From DASYXW01 sp035934405 (GTDB lineage: Bacteria > Acidobacteriota > Terriglobia > UBA7540), in contig DASYXW010000053.1 of NCBI GenBank assembly GCA_035934405.1, positions 20,013 to 84,012 on the forward strand: 64,000 nucleotides of DNA. The letters are read 5' to 3'. Position 1 is the stretch's first letter, and every line of letters begins with the position of its first letter. Under the pieces are notes generated by a model, which was given only the letters and a program-made list of their open reading frames with translations, did no database searches and was not told the DNA's origin. Of this stretch, positions 8,691-17,589 are shown in pieces. The position numbers and the translations under genes are program-made.

Positions 8691-9704
8691 TCAAACTGCA
8701 ACCGGAGCTGCCGCCTCGCGCAGGAACTTCGCGGCTTCCTCAGGCGGCGTGGGGTTGATGTAGAAGCCGGTGCCCCACTCGAAGCCCGCGAGCTTAGTGA
8801 GCTTCGGCATGATCTCGACGTGCCAGTGATAGTAGTCATTCGAGCTCTCCGGCACGGGCGACGTGTGGATGACGAAATTGTACGCCGGGTTATCGAGCAC
8901 GCGGTCGAGCCGCTGCAGCATATCCTTCAAGATCACGGCCAGCCGTTCGAACTCGGACTTGGAAGACTCAACGAAGTCCGACTGATGCGCCTTGGGAAGA
9001 ATCCACATTTCGAACGGGAAGCGCGGAGCGAAGGGCGACACAGCGATGAAATCGTCATTCTCAGCGATGATGCGGACGCCGCTTCGCTCCTCCTGCCGGA
9101 GGATGTCGCAGAAGACGCAGCGTTCCTTGTAGCCGTAATACGCCTTGGCTCCATCGACCTCCTCTAAGACGCGCTTGGGAACCACGGGCAGCGCGATGAG
9201 CTGCGAGTGCGTGTGCTCAAGCGACGCGCCGGCCGCCTCGCCGTGGTTCTTGAAAATCAGAATGTATTTGAAGCGCCGGTCCTTCTTGAGATCCAGGATG
9301 CGGTCGCGATACGCCCACAGGACCTCTTCCACCCTCTGCACCGGCATGGTAGCCATGGTGGCCTGATGGTCCGGCGTCTCGATGATCACCTCGTGGGCGC
9401 CGATGCCGTTCATTTTGTCGTAGAGGCCCTCGCCCTGACGGTTGAGCGTGCCTTCGATGCCGAGCGCCGGGAACTTGTTCGGCACCACGCGCAGCGTCCA
9501 GCCCGGCATGTCCCGAAGGCTCGCGTCCGGGCGATAGGCCTGGATTTCCGGCGGCGTCTTCGACTCGTTGCCGTAGCAGAACGGGCAGAATCCCGCACCC
9601 TTGATCTGCACCTTCTCGCGCACGAAGTCTGACGGCCGCTTGGCGCGATCGGTGGCGATGATCACCCAACGTCCCGTGATGGGGTCTTTTCTCAGTTCAG
9701 GCAA
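8691..9704 (-). CDS. galT: galactose-1-phosphate uridylyltransferase
   Basis: Leloir-pathway enzyme that exchanges UMP between UDP-glucose and galactose-1-phosphate through a uridylyl-histidine. It has 337 residues starting at a TTG (9704) with GGAGGAG a few bases upstream. Two zinc-type CxxC pairs are visible (FCPFC near residue 40, CVFC near 195). The active-site motif is H164-T-H166-S-Q168; H166 is the expected nucleophile and Q168 the uridylate-binding residue. HTHSQ rather than HPHGQ is usual for this bacterial subgroup; the related ADP-glucose phosphorylases are an alternative. No galK or galE is adjacent. Confidence 0.88.
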   Translation of the reverse strand: MPELRKDPITGRWVIIATDRAKRPSDFVREKVQIKGAGFCPFCYGNESKTPPEIQAYRPDASLRDMPGWTLRVVPNKFPALGIEGTLNRQGEGLYDKMNGIGAHEVIIETPDHQATMATMPVQRVEEVLWAYRDRILDLKKDRRFKYILIFKNHGEAAGASLEHTHSQLIALPVVPKRVLEEVDGAKAYYGYKERCVFCDILRQEERSGVRIIAENDDFIAVSPFAPRFPFEMWILPKAHQSDFVESSKSEFERLAVILKDMLQRLDRVLDNPAYNFVIHTSPVPESSNDYYHWHVEIMPKLTKLAGFEWGTGFYINPTPPEEAAKFLREAAAPVAV

Positions 9705-9820
9705 ATCTGGCTCCTCCTTGGTCGTCGGTCAATGATTGCGGACCTTCGGTGCCAACGCCACTGGATTCCGGCGTTCGCGGGAATGACCGGCAACTGATGA
9801 CTGACACGGCTGGCAACTGA

Positions 9821-10318
9821 CTACTGTTCCTTAAACGCATCCTTGATCAGGCGTACCTTGTAACCCTCTTCGGGATCCCACAGCACACTCACAATGTCGA
9901 AACGATACGTTACATCCTTGCGCTTCAGTCTGCGCAAGTAATCTCGGGCGCCACGAACAATCCGCTTTCGTTGCTCCGGCAGGACAGCAGCTTCGGGTGG
10001 ACCAGCCTCGAGAGACGAGCGCGTTTTTACTTCGATAAACGCAAGCACGGATGCGTCCCAGCCCACGAGGTCGAGTTCTCCGCCCGACGTCGACCTGCGA
10101 TTCCGGGCCACCATCGTGTATCCAGCTCGGCGCAAGTACCAGTAAGCCAGCGTCTCGCCCCGCTTGCCGGTCTCGAGGTGCGCGGCCTGGCGCGGAGTCT
10201 GGGATTCGAGTCTCGAAATCCCGGGCGCGCTGCTCTCAATTGCCCTCCGACCCTGCCGGGCGCGCTGGCGCTCTTTCCAAACCAGCGCCCGATACATCAG
10301 CCTTGCGAAAAGCCGCAT
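9821..10318 (-). CDS. yraN: YraN/UPF0102 family nuclease-like protein
   Basis: A 165-residue protein of the UPF0102 family, which has an endonuclease-like fold. The core is GETLAYWYLRRAGYTMVARN, then GGELDLVGWD and AFIEVKTRS, giving the E-x-D...E-x-K arrangement of the restriction-like fold. The family's role is unsettled; DNA processing has been proposed. ATG 10318 is chosen over the GTG at 10327; neither has a clear ribosome site. Residues 30-45 (APGISRLESQTPRQ) are encoded by a self-similar tract like the intergenic ones. It lies between galT and an aminotransferase. Confidence 0.85.
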   Translation of the reverse strand: MRLFARLMYRALVWKERQRARQGRRAIESSAPGISRLESQTPRQAAHLETGKRGETLAYWYLRRAGYTMVARNRRSTSGGELDLVGWDASVLAFIEVKTRSSLEAGPPEAAVLPEQRKRIVRGARDYLRRLKRKDVTYRFDIVSVLWDPEEGYKVRLIKDAFKEQ

Positions 10319-10330
10319 CGGTGCCACGCC

Positions 10331-10447
10331 GAAAATGGGAAACGGGCAAAACGGAAAATGGCGAAATGGATCATGAAGGCACGACTTATCTTCCTTCCCA
10401 TTTTTCCGTTCTCCTTTTTCCCGCTTCCCCCTTTCGCCGTTTCCCCG
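10331..10447. repeat. imperfect inverted low-complexity tract
   Basis: Left arm 10331-10370 (words like GAAAATGGG, GGAAAATGGCGAAATGG) is roughly the reverse complement of right arm 10397-10447 (CCCATTTTTCCG, CTTTCGCCGTTTCCCC). It fills the gap between yraN and the aminotransferase gene. It could fold in RNA, but the arms are patchwork rather than exact. Confidence 0.5.
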
Positions 10448-10454
10448 TGAATAT

Positions 10455-11792
10455 TTATTTGTCGGCTTCCGCCACGCACTTCTCGAGCACGTCCAGTGCG
10501 AAGTCGGAGTGATGCCGTTCGACTAGGAGCGGGGGCATCAGCCGTACCGTGCTTTCGCCACAGCCAAGAACGAGCAAGCCGCGCTCGAAGGCGCGCTCGA
10601 TCACCTGCTGGCGCGCCTCCGGGTCCGGCTCGCGGGTTTTCTGATCCCTCACCATCTCGATGCCGATCATCAGGCCGCGCCCGCGCACGTTGCCGACGAT
10701 GGGGTACTTTGCCGGCCAGCCGACAATCCGCTTCAGAATGTACTCACCCATCGCGGCCGCGTTCGAGACGTATTTCTCTTGCAGCAGCCGGATGGTCTCC
10801 ATTGCAGCCGCGCAGCAAACAGGGTTCCCGCCGAAGGTGGAGGCGTGCGCGCCCGGCCCCCAATCCATGATGCTGGCCTTGGCGATGGCGACGCCGAGCG
10901 GCAGGCCGCTGGCGATACCCTTGGCGGTAATCAGAATGTCGGGCTCGACGCCCTCGTGCTGGCAAGCCCACATCTTGCCGGTGCGGCCCATGCCGCACTG
11001 CACTTCATCGAAGATAAGTACGATGCCGTGGCGGTCGGCAACCTGGCGCAGGTGCCCGAGGAACCCCGGCGGCGGGATAATGTAGCCTCCCTCGCCTTGG
11101 ATCGGCTCGACGACGATCGCCGCCACCTCCTCGGGTGGCGCGACGGCCTTAAACAACTGACGCTCGATGTATTCGGCACAGCTACACTCGGCGCTGCAAC
11201 CTTCTGATCCGTGCCCTTGAGGGCAGCGGTACGGGTTCGGGTAAGGCGCATGCACAACTCCTGAAAGCAGCGGGCCGAACCCGCGCCGCTGGGCCGCCTT
11301 GCTCGACGTGAGCGAGAGCGACCCGAACGTGCGCCCGTGGAAACAGTTGAAGAAGGCAATGAAGCGGTGGCGCCCGGTGTGGTAGCGCGCAAGCTTCAGC
11401 GCGGCCTCCATGGCTTCCGTGCCCGAGTTGCCGAAGTAAACGCGCTTGGGAGACTTGCCGGGCGCAATCTCCGCCAGCTTCTGGGCGAGCTGGGCGAGCA
11501 GCGGATAGTAGAAATCGGTCCCCGACATGTGGATGAGCGTCTGGGCCTGGCGTTCGATGGCCCGCACGACGTCGGGATGACAATGGCCGGTGGAGACTAC
11601 GGCGATGCCGGCGCTGAAATCAAGGAACGTGTTGCCGTCGACGTCCTCGATGAACATGCCCTCACCGCGCCGGGCGACGAGCGGGTAATCACGCGTGTAC
11701 GAGGGGGAAACAAACTCACGGTCGAGAGCGAGAATCTTCTGGGCTTCGGGGCCGGGAAGCGGTGTATTGATCTGCGGCGTCTTCTTTTCCAT
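10455..11792 (-). CDS. class III PLP aminotransferase (acetylornithine/4-aminobutyrate type)
   Basis: A 445-residue fold-type I aminotransferase. ATG 11792 is preceded by AAGGAG; upstream in-frame codons lack family similarity. The PLP pocket is clear: GNSGTEAMEAALKLAR, FDEVQCGMGRTG, and Schiff-base K291 in ITAKGIASGLPLG. A Cys-rich insert, GSEGCSAECSCAEYIE, typifies a subgroup annotated as acetylornithine aminotransferase family or GABA aminotransferase. It transfers an amino group from an omega-amino compound to 2-oxoglutarate. No arginine or GABA pathway genes are adjacent, so the substrate stays open. Confidence 0.88.
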   Translation of the reverse strand: MEKKTPQINTPLPGPEAQKILALDREFVSPSYTRDYPLVARRGEGMFIEDVDGNTFLDFSAGIAVVSTGHCHPDVVRAIERQAQTLIHMSGTDFYYPLLAQLAQKLAEIAPGKSPKRVYFGNSGTEAMEAALKLARYHTGRHRFIAFFNCFHGRTFGSLSLTSSKAAQRRGFGPLLSGVVHAPYPNPYRCPQGHGSEGCSAECSCAEYIERQLFKAVAPPEEVAAIVVEPIQGEGGYIIPPPGFLGHLRQVADRHGIVLIFDEVQCGMGRTGKMWACQHEGVEPDILITAKGIASGLPLGVAIAKASIMDWGPGAHASTFGGNPVCCAAAMETIRLLQEKYVSNAAAMGEYILKRIVGWPAKYPIVGNVRGRGLMIGIEMVRDQKTREPDPEARQQVIERAFERGLLVLGCGESTVRLMPPLLVERHHSDFALDVLEKCVAEADK

Positions 11793-11955
11793 TTTCAATC
11801 TCCTTGTCTCCGTTATTGTCCGGATTGGCGCGGGCAGGCGTTCAACAGCTTGTGGACCCTGCGGATCGAGACAAGGAGAATTAATCGCCACCGAAAAGGC
11901 TCGGGCGAGCCACGCCGGGAAGGGTGTTTCGCAACCGAACTGCAAAGCTCATGGT

Positions 11956-13464
11956 CTATTTCCGCTTCCAACGAGTTCCCGCCTTCGTGTCTTCTATTAT
12001 AACACCGGCTTCGAACAGTTGCTGACGAATCCGGTCGGCGGCGGCGAAATCGCGCCCACGACGGGCGGCCTCACGGGCCGCGATCTGACTTTCGATTCCG
12101 TCCTCGCTCAGTATTAAAGTGGCCGCGGCACCGTCGCCAGGCCCGCCGCTCTGGGCCGGGATTCCGCCCCCGCCGGACGCCGTGGCGCCTTCGTGAAGCA
12201 GCCCAAACTTCTGTATTTTGGCGTGGTCGTCCGCTTCGAGCACGGGAAAGACGTGCTCCCAACGCTCGAGCACGTCGAGCCAAGCGGCGCGGTCGCCGTC
12301 GTAGAAGCCGCCTTGGTCCATCGCCGTGTTGCCGTCGCGCACCAGGTCGAAAACGGAGCCAAACGCCTCCGCAGTGTTCAGATTATCATCGAGCCCCGCT
12401 TCGAACTCCGCCCGCGCCCGCGTGGCGCGTCCGGCGAGCGCCGGGCTGTGACCGGAACGGAACTGTTCGGTCGAGAGCCGGCGGCGGAAGTTGCGCAATC
12501 GTTCGAGCGAGTTTTCGGCCTGCACCAGACCGTCGAAGGTGAAGTTCAGGGGCTTGCGATGCGAGACCGAACTCAAGAGATAGCGGACGGCGCTAGGCTT
12601 GTAGCCTCGCTTGACGAGGTCGCGCAGGGTGTAGAAGTTGCCAAGCGACTTCGACATCTTCTGGCCGTCCACGATGAGGTGTTCGGCGTGCATCCAGAAG
12701 CGCGCGAATGGCTGGCCGGTGGCGGCTTCGCTCTGGGCGATCTCATTCTCGTGATGCGGGAAGATGAGGTCGCTGCCGCCGGAATGGATGTCGAACGACG
12801 GGCCCAAGTACTTCATCGCCATCGCTGAGCACTCCACGTGCCAGCCCGGGCGTCCGGGGCCGAGCGGCGTCTCCCAGAAATCCTCACCTTCCTTGGCCGC
12901 CTTCCAGAGCACGAAATCGCGGACGTCGCCCTTCTCGTACTCGTCCGCGTCCACCCGGTCACTGGCTCCGGCGCGATTGCCCGCCAGGTTGATCTTCGAT
13001 AGTTTGCCGTAATCCTTGAACGACGCGACCCGAAAATACACCGAGCCTTCGCTGCGGTAGGCGTAACCCTTCCCTTCGAGCGTCTGGATGAGGGAGACCA
13101 TTTCGCTGATGTGGTCGGTGGCGCGGACGAAGTGCTCGATGGGGTCGAAGTTCAGTAGTTCCCGGTCGGCCTGAAACGCCTGGATAAACTTGCCGGTGTA
13201 CTCACGCAACGGAAGCCCGGCGGCGCGGGCGTTGCGAATCGTCTTGTCGTCCACGTCGGTGAGGTTCATCACCTGCTCGACGGCGTAGCCGCGGTACTTC
13301 AGGTAGCGGCGCAGGGTATCCTGAAAGACGAAGGTGCGGTAGTTGCCGATGTGGCCGTAATCGTAGACAGTCGGGCCGCAGGTGTAAATCCGCACCGTGT
13401 TGCCCGCAAGCGGCTGGAAGTCCTCCACCCGGCCCGAAAGCGTGTTGTAGACGCGAAGTGCCAT
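11956..13464 (-). CDS. cysS: cysteine--tRNA ligase
   Basis: A class I aminoacyl-tRNA synthetase that charges tRNA-Cys in the cytoplasm. It has 502 residues, typical of the family. The ATP-binding signatures are HIGN at 38-41 and KMSKS at 269-273. Zinc ligands are C29 in TCGPTVYDYG, the Cys of GWHVECSAM and histidines in FPHHENE. C-terminal DALR-like and tail regions are present, with a Gly/Ala-rich linker near residue 430. The cognate tRNA-Cys gene is 3.5 kb downstream. The start at 13464 agrees with the family N-terminus (LRVYNTLSGRVEDF). Confidence 0.97.
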   Translation of the reverse strand: MALRVYNTLSGRVEDFQPLAGNTVRIYTCGPTVYDYGHIGNYRTFVFQDTLRRYLKYRGYAVEQVMNLTDVDDKTIRNARAAGLPLREYTGKFIQAFQADRELLNFDPIEHFVRATDHISEMVSLIQTLEGKGYAYRSEGSVYFRVASFKDYGKLSKINLAGNRAGASDRVDADEYEKGDVRDFVLWKAAKEGEDFWETPLGPGRPGWHVECSAMAMKYLGPSFDIHSGGSDLIFPHHENEIAQSEAATGQPFARFWMHAEHLIVDGQKMSKSLGNFYTLRDLVKRGYKPSAVRYLLSSVSHRKPLNFTFDGLVQAENSLERLRNFRRRLSTEQFRSGHSPALAGRATRARAEFEAGLDDNLNTAEAFGSVFDLVRDGNTAMDQGGFYDGDRAAWLDVLERWEHVFPVLEADDHAKIQKFGLLHEGATASGGGGIPAQSGGPGDGAAATLILSEDGIESQIAAREAARRGRDFAAADRIRQQLFEAGVIIEDTKAGTRWKRK

Positions 13465-14412
13465 GGGACTGCTTTACGGCCTTGCAGCGGCCTCGAAAAC
13501 CATCATTCTAGCACGCGGCTTATGACCGCATGGCTTCGTCGGGCTTACGGCAGGACTGAAGCCGCCCAACCCAGGCAGAACCCCCCTGTATTCGGAACCC
13601 GCAGATGAAATCGGGGTAGCTGCTTGAGAAACGTATCTGCTGATTTTAAAACACATGGTGGGTTTGATCCAAGCCCCTCTGATTATCACGTTAGCTCCGG
13701 CGTTACCACTAAGCCTTGGTAAATGATCGTACTGGTGCGAAGACGGGCTTGCGGTCATGGCTCAAACCCAATCGCCTCCAGCCGCTGGCAAATCGGGCCT
13801 GCTGCGTTCGGATTCAACTTACCTACTTTCAGTAACATTCCCGGTTTAACCGTCATTCCTCCCTCTGTTCCGCTTTCATCCCCGGCATCGCCCGGGTGGA
13901 ACGGCGGGTACCGGCCCGCTCGGGTCCACCCTGAGACTTGGCGCCACAAGTCGCGGGCGGCTCGGTTTTTATTTGCCGGATCAAGCATGATAATCATACA
14001 AGCCCCGCCAGATATCGACTCTGCACCTCAATTCCGCCCAACGCGGCGATGTGGCGCTGCTTCGGGCAAACCGCTGCCGGCTTCTTCAAAATCGGACTTG
14101 TTTCCTGGCGTCTTTTCGAGGAACCGCGGGTCCAGGGTCATCGTCCGGCTCCTTCGGCTTCGATCCTGCCCCCGAGGCTGGGAAACCGGAGGGCGCGATG
14201 GGGAGAAGAGGCATACCCCTGATGTTCAGTAAAGTATCATATAGTATATTAATTGTCAAGTTCTTTATTTGTCTGGGGACGAGTGTAACTGGCAACCGAG
14301 ACTTGCTTTGTAAATGCTACGCGCCAAGGCGCCGAGGCGCGTGAATCGTTCGCGGACGAAAGTCGGGTCCGCGGGAGGTTATTCAACCCAGGGCGACAGC
14401 CGTGGGAGCCGG
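13465..14412. other. 948-base stretch without a supported gene; one promoter-like AT island
   Basis: The open frames here do not resemble known proteins and lack ribosome sites. An AT-rich island at 14222-14275 carries, on the minus strand, TTGACA (14259-14254) followed at 15-17 bases by weak -10 candidates (GATACT or TACTTT). No minus-strand gene lies downstream within several hundred bases, so the island may serve an untranslated RNA or be a relic. Confidence 0.4.
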
Positions 14413-14892
14413 TTACTTTTTGAAGAGATTCTCAAAGGCCTGGCGGGGGTCGTTCGACCGCGACGGCGGGGGCGCGGTCGATTGCGTCTCCGGCGAGGTC
14501 TGCCGTTCGACGGTCATCCGCGGCGCATAGAAACGGCACTGGTTGGCGGCGTCCTTTGGTGTGATGCGCTCCGGCACCGGCTGGGAGCACTCGAAGCGGG
14601 CGGAGGTGTCGAAATGGACGCACTGCTTGCAACTGTGCAGCTCAAACCCGCAGCGCGGGCAGCGCCCGTTCGCGTCGAAGTCCGGGGCGAGGATGGCGCC
14701 GCAACTCGAGCAGCGCACCACGGAATGCGCGCCGGGCAGCCGGGGCGTGCGGGGGCCAAAGGTCTCGGGCCGCGGCCCGGACCGCTGGTCCGATCTCGAG
14801 TCAAGCCGGTCGGGCCGGCGTTCAGGCCGCCGATCGGGGCGATCACGGCTGGAATCCTGGTAGCCGCGCTGGCGATATTTTCGGTCGTCCAT
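14413..14892 (-). CDS. zinc-ribbon protein of unknown function
   Basis: 159 residues from ATG 14892, preceded by AAGGAG. The first 50 residues are Arg/Asp-rich and probably disordered. Then come two zinc knuckles, CSSCG and CPRCG (near 61 and 80), and a third Cys cluster, CKQCVHFD with later Cys in ECSQP and NQCRFY. The C-terminus ends FENLFKK. The layout suggests a metal-binding scaffold or nucleic-acid-associated protein in the cytoplasm. I do not recognise a named family. Confidence 0.8.
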   Translation of the reverse strand: MDDRKYRQRGYQDSSRDRPDRRPERRPDRLDSRSDQRSGPRPETFGPRTPRLPGAHSVVRCSSCGAILAPDFDANGRCPRCGFELHSCKQCVHFDTSARFECSQPVPERITPKDAANQCRFYAPRMTVERQTSPETQSTAPPPSRSNDPRQAFENLFKK

Positions 14893-14903
14893 GTTGCTCC
14901 TTG

Positions 14904-14937
14904 CAGGTGCCAGGTTATCAGGTGCTAGGTGTCAGGC
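14904..14937. repeat. self-similar CAGGTG/CTAGGTG tract
   Basis: A run of related words (CAGGTGCCAGG, CAGGTGCTAGG, TGTCAGG) just upstream of the zinc-ribbon gene. A reverse-complement version (CACCTGGCACCTAG) occurs at about 15031-15046 at the 3' end of the next gene. It is the same kind of tract found after several other stop codons. Confidence 0.5.
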
Positions 14938-15043
14938 AGCCACGCGCCTTCTGCCAGACGAGTAAGTCGCGATGACTATTGACGTCCCCCCATTGCCCTC
15001 GTTCCCAGGAGCACCCTGGGGTCTGGAACCTCGCACCTGGCAC

Positions 15044-16129
15044 CTAGCTTCTCAGCCACCCGTTCACCGGCACTTCGCCGGGCTTGTTGGGTTTGTAGGG
15101 CCAGGCGATTCGTCTGCCGGTGCCCGCCGATTCGTAGGCTGCGTAAATAATCTCCAGCGTCGCGCGCCCGTCCTCCCCGGTCTCCATCGGGGCCTCGTCC
15201 TGCAAGATGCATCGGATGAAGTGGCGCATTTCGTGAGGGAAGCCGTAAAGGTGAGCTTCCTCGAAGACGGTGAACGTCCAACCGCGTGTCTCGCCGGCTT
15301 TCTCGACGGCATAGCCATACCCTCTGGCGCTGTAGGTCTCCATCGAACTGCCGTGGAGCAGGTCGCAGAGCACCACACCCTCGGTGCCGTAAAGTTCGAT
15401 GCGGTCGTCCATGCCGCCCTGTTTTGCCCAGCTATTTTCGATGACGGCGATGCCGCCCCCTTCGAATTCGAGGATCACGACGCAGTTGTCGTCGCCCTCG
15501 GTGCGGCCGGTGTGATAGACGCGCTGGCAATGCGCCGCCACGCTCTTCACCTTCGGTTTGCCGTACATCCAGCGCGCCCACTCGATGCCGTGGCAGCCCA
15601 TGTCCATTAGGGCGCCGCCGCCGGAGCGCTTCACATCGTAGAACCAGTCGGAATGCGGCCCGGAATGTTTCTCACTCTGCTTGACCATGTAAAGCCTGCC
15701 GATGGCGCCCTCGTCCGCCAGCTTCCTGGCCCTGGCATACTTGGGCGAGAAGACGATGGTCTCGGCGTACATCAATTTCACCTTCGCTTTGGCGCACGCC
15801 TTGATCATGGCGTCGGCATCGGCAAGCGTGTGGGCGATGGGTTTCTCCAGGATAACGTGCTTTCTTGCTTTCGCGGCCGCGGTCACCACTTCGCGGTGCA
15901 GGTCGTTGGGGATTCCCACCACCACCGCATCAATGTCCTTGCGGTCGAGGAGTCTCCGGTAATCGGTTACCGCCGCGGGAATCTTCCACCGCCGCGCGAA
16001 ATCCTCCACGTGTGCCCGGTCGGGCGAGCAAGCGGCCACGACGACGGCCTCCGGCACCTCCTCAAACGCCTCGGCGTGAATGTTCGAAGAAAAGCCCGAC
16101 CCGATGATTCCCACACGAACGGGTTCCAT
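15044..16129 (-). CDS. Gfo/Idh/MocA family NAD(P)-dependent oxidoreductase
   Basis: 361 residues from ATG 16129, with AAGGGA in place; upstream ATGs at 16153 and 16213 extend beyond the fold. The N-terminal Rossmann segment VRVGIIGSGFSSNIHAEAF binds the nucleotide. HVILEKPIAHT carries the family EKP lysine, and GGGALMDMGCHGIEWARWM lies in the substrate-side domain. Members oxidise or reduce sugars, inositols or related polyols. The next genes downstream in transcription order encode nothing similar, while upstream are a cytochrome c and a GDH-subunit-3-like gene in the same orientation, which would fit a periplasmic/cytoplasmic sugar oxidation group. The substrate is unknown. Confidence 0.9.
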   Translation of the reverse strand: MEPVRVGIIGSGFSSNIHAEAFEEVPEAVVVAACSPDRAHVEDFARRWKIPAAVTDYRRLLDRKDIDAVVVGIPNDLHREVVTAAAKARKHVILEKPIAHTLADADAMIKACAKAKVKLMYAETIVFSPKYARARKLADEGAIGRLYMVKQSEKHSGPHSDWFYDVKRSGGGALMDMGCHGIEWARWMYGKPKVKSVAAHCQRVYHTGRTEGDDNCVVILEFEGGGIAVIENSWAKQGGMDDRIELYGTEGVVLCDLLHGSSMETYSARGYGYAVEKAGETRGWTFTVFEEAHLYGFPHEMRHFIRCILQDEAPMETGEDGRATLEIIYAAYESAGTGRRIAWPYKPNKPGEVPVNGWLRS

Positions 16130-16343
16130 GAATGTTCCCTTCGCAAACTCCATCTTGCGAGGCAGGCTTTGCGGATCGACGCAGGAACGGCGAAACGGTT
16201 GGAAACAGGCCACACGTCCGCTATTCGCACCGAAGGCGCTGGTCCCGGGGGCGGACCCTGCCCCGGTGAGAGGCGCCGTGTACGAAGAGCCGCTCTGTTG
16301 TCATAGTTTCCTGCGGGCAGCGATGCCGGCAGGCCGGGGCGCT

Positions 16344-16706
16344 CTACTTCTTCTTTCCACTGTCCAGCGAGCGGATGAACTTCACCAGCGCCTGGACTTC
16401 ATCGTCCGAAAGGGCTGCGCCGCCGCCGTTGGCCTTCATCATCGTGTTCGGCTTGCCACTCATGATGACGTCGGCGATCTGCTTGTCGGTTACACTCGCC
16501 TGCCACTTCGGATCGGTAAAATCCGGTGTGTGGATGGCGGCGAAGCCTTTGCCGTCCTGTCCGTGGCACATGATGCACTTGTGGTCCTTGAAAATGCTGC
16601 CGCCGTCCGGCGTAGCCGGCTTGGCAGCCGCCAGAGACATGGCTGCCGCGAGCAGGCAGGCTCCGGTCAGCACCAGGAGGGGCAAACTTCGTCGGAATAA
16701 TCTCAT
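16344..16706 (-). CDS. small exported class I cytochrome c
   Basis: 120 residues. A signal peptide (RRSLPLLVLTGACLLAAAMSLA) precedes the haem site C44-I-M-C47-H48. A candidate axial methionine is in NTMMKANGG and the C-terminal helix is DDEVQALVKFIRSL. It carries electrons in the periplasm. It follows the GDH-subunit-3-like gene by 75 bases in the same orientation, so electrons from a sugar or alcohol dehydrogenase are a reasonable source. Confidence 0.92.
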   Translation of the reverse strand: MRLFRRSLPLLVLTGACLLAAAMSLAAAKPATPDGGSIFKDHKCIMCHGQDGKGFAAIHTPDFTDPKWQASVTDKQIADVIMSGKPNTMMKANGGGAALSDDEVQALVKFIRSLDSGKKK

Positions 16707-16781
16707 GCCGTTCTCATCCTTTCAGGGTAGGCCGCAGGGCGGCCCAGGGTTAGAGCGGTCGGTCTTCAGGCGCTCAGGCGT

Positions 16782-17456
16782 TTAAGATTGATGCTCAGGG
16801 TGCTTGCACGCGCCGGGAAACTCGGAGTGGTAATCGTCTCCGGCGTACTGCAGCTCCTGATCCAAACCCGGCTGCGAAGAATAATAGCCGAAAATCGTGA
16901 AGTCCTTCAACTCCTCAAAGAATCGCACGCCGGGCTCATCCTCGGGATTCTTGTTGTTCCGATCGGCGAGCGGCGTGAGCAGGGCCTTCTGTTGTTCGGG
17001 AGTGAGCTGCACAAACGGCTTCGCGTGCAGCGTCATGCTGCGCCCGTCGATCCAGGCCAAACCCTCGATGGTACTTTTTTGCTTGTCGGCCTCTTCTTCG
17101 TTCAGCCACAGGTCGATGAAGCGATTAACCAGCGCCGCCTTGGCCCCTGGTGTGTCGGTCTGTGGAATGATAAGTTCCGTCAGCGCAATCACCGTCTCGT
17201 TCTGATGCTCGTCGAAGAACAGGGGTTTCCAGTGCAGATCATTAATCGGCGCTGCCGGTTCGACCCCATGCATGGGGGAGTTGTGCAGCATCCCCGGCTG
17301 GCCGGACTGGGTTGCCGCCTGGCCCAGAATCGGGAGCGTGGTCATGGCGCCGGCACCCAGCGCGATTTTTTTTAGTGCTCCGCGCCGGCTCGGGTCGGGA
17401 TCTCTTGTTGGCGAGAACATGCGATTCGTCGGCTTCCCGGCGCAGCAAGATTCCAT
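16782..17456 (-). CDS. gluconate 2-dehydrogenase subunit 3 family protein
   Basis: 224 residues (or 212 from an internal ATG at 17420). A twin-arginine-type signal is visible (SRRGALKKIALGAGAMTTLPI). The body matches the small-subunit family of membrane gluconate/GMC dehydrogenases: ETVIALTELIIPQTDTPGA near the start and KDFTIFGYYSSQPG near the end. This subunit helps export and anchor a FAD-containing GMC oxidoreductase. No such large subunit lies within this window beside it, only the cytochrome c and a Gfo/Idh/MocA gene downstream. Confidence 0.85.
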   Translation of the reverse strand: MESCCAGKPTNRMFSPTRDPDPSRRGALKKIALGAGAMTTLPILGQAATQSGQPGMLHNSPMHGVEPAAPINDLHWKPLFFDEHQNETVIALTELIIPQTDTPGAKAALVNRFIDLWLNEEEADKQKSTIEGLAWIDGRSMTLHAKPFVQLTPEQQKALLTPLADRNNKNPEDEPGVRFFEELKDFTIFGYYSSQPGLDQELQYAGDDYHSEFPGACKHPEHQS

Positions 17457-17589
17457 GGTAGCGAGAGGTCAAGCAAAAATCAAGAAAGAATCGGCAGTCA
17501 AGTTTGAGAGCCGCCCGCCGCCTCTGTTACCATGTTCCAGTGCGCTCTGAGGCCACAATAGCGGAAGGACTGAGCGACTGGGCGACAGC

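Noticed and set aside
13723..14232. A 169-residue plus-strand frame in the gap upstream of cysS
   Set aside because: No ribosome site, no recognisable motif, and composition like other chance frames in this GC-rich DNA.
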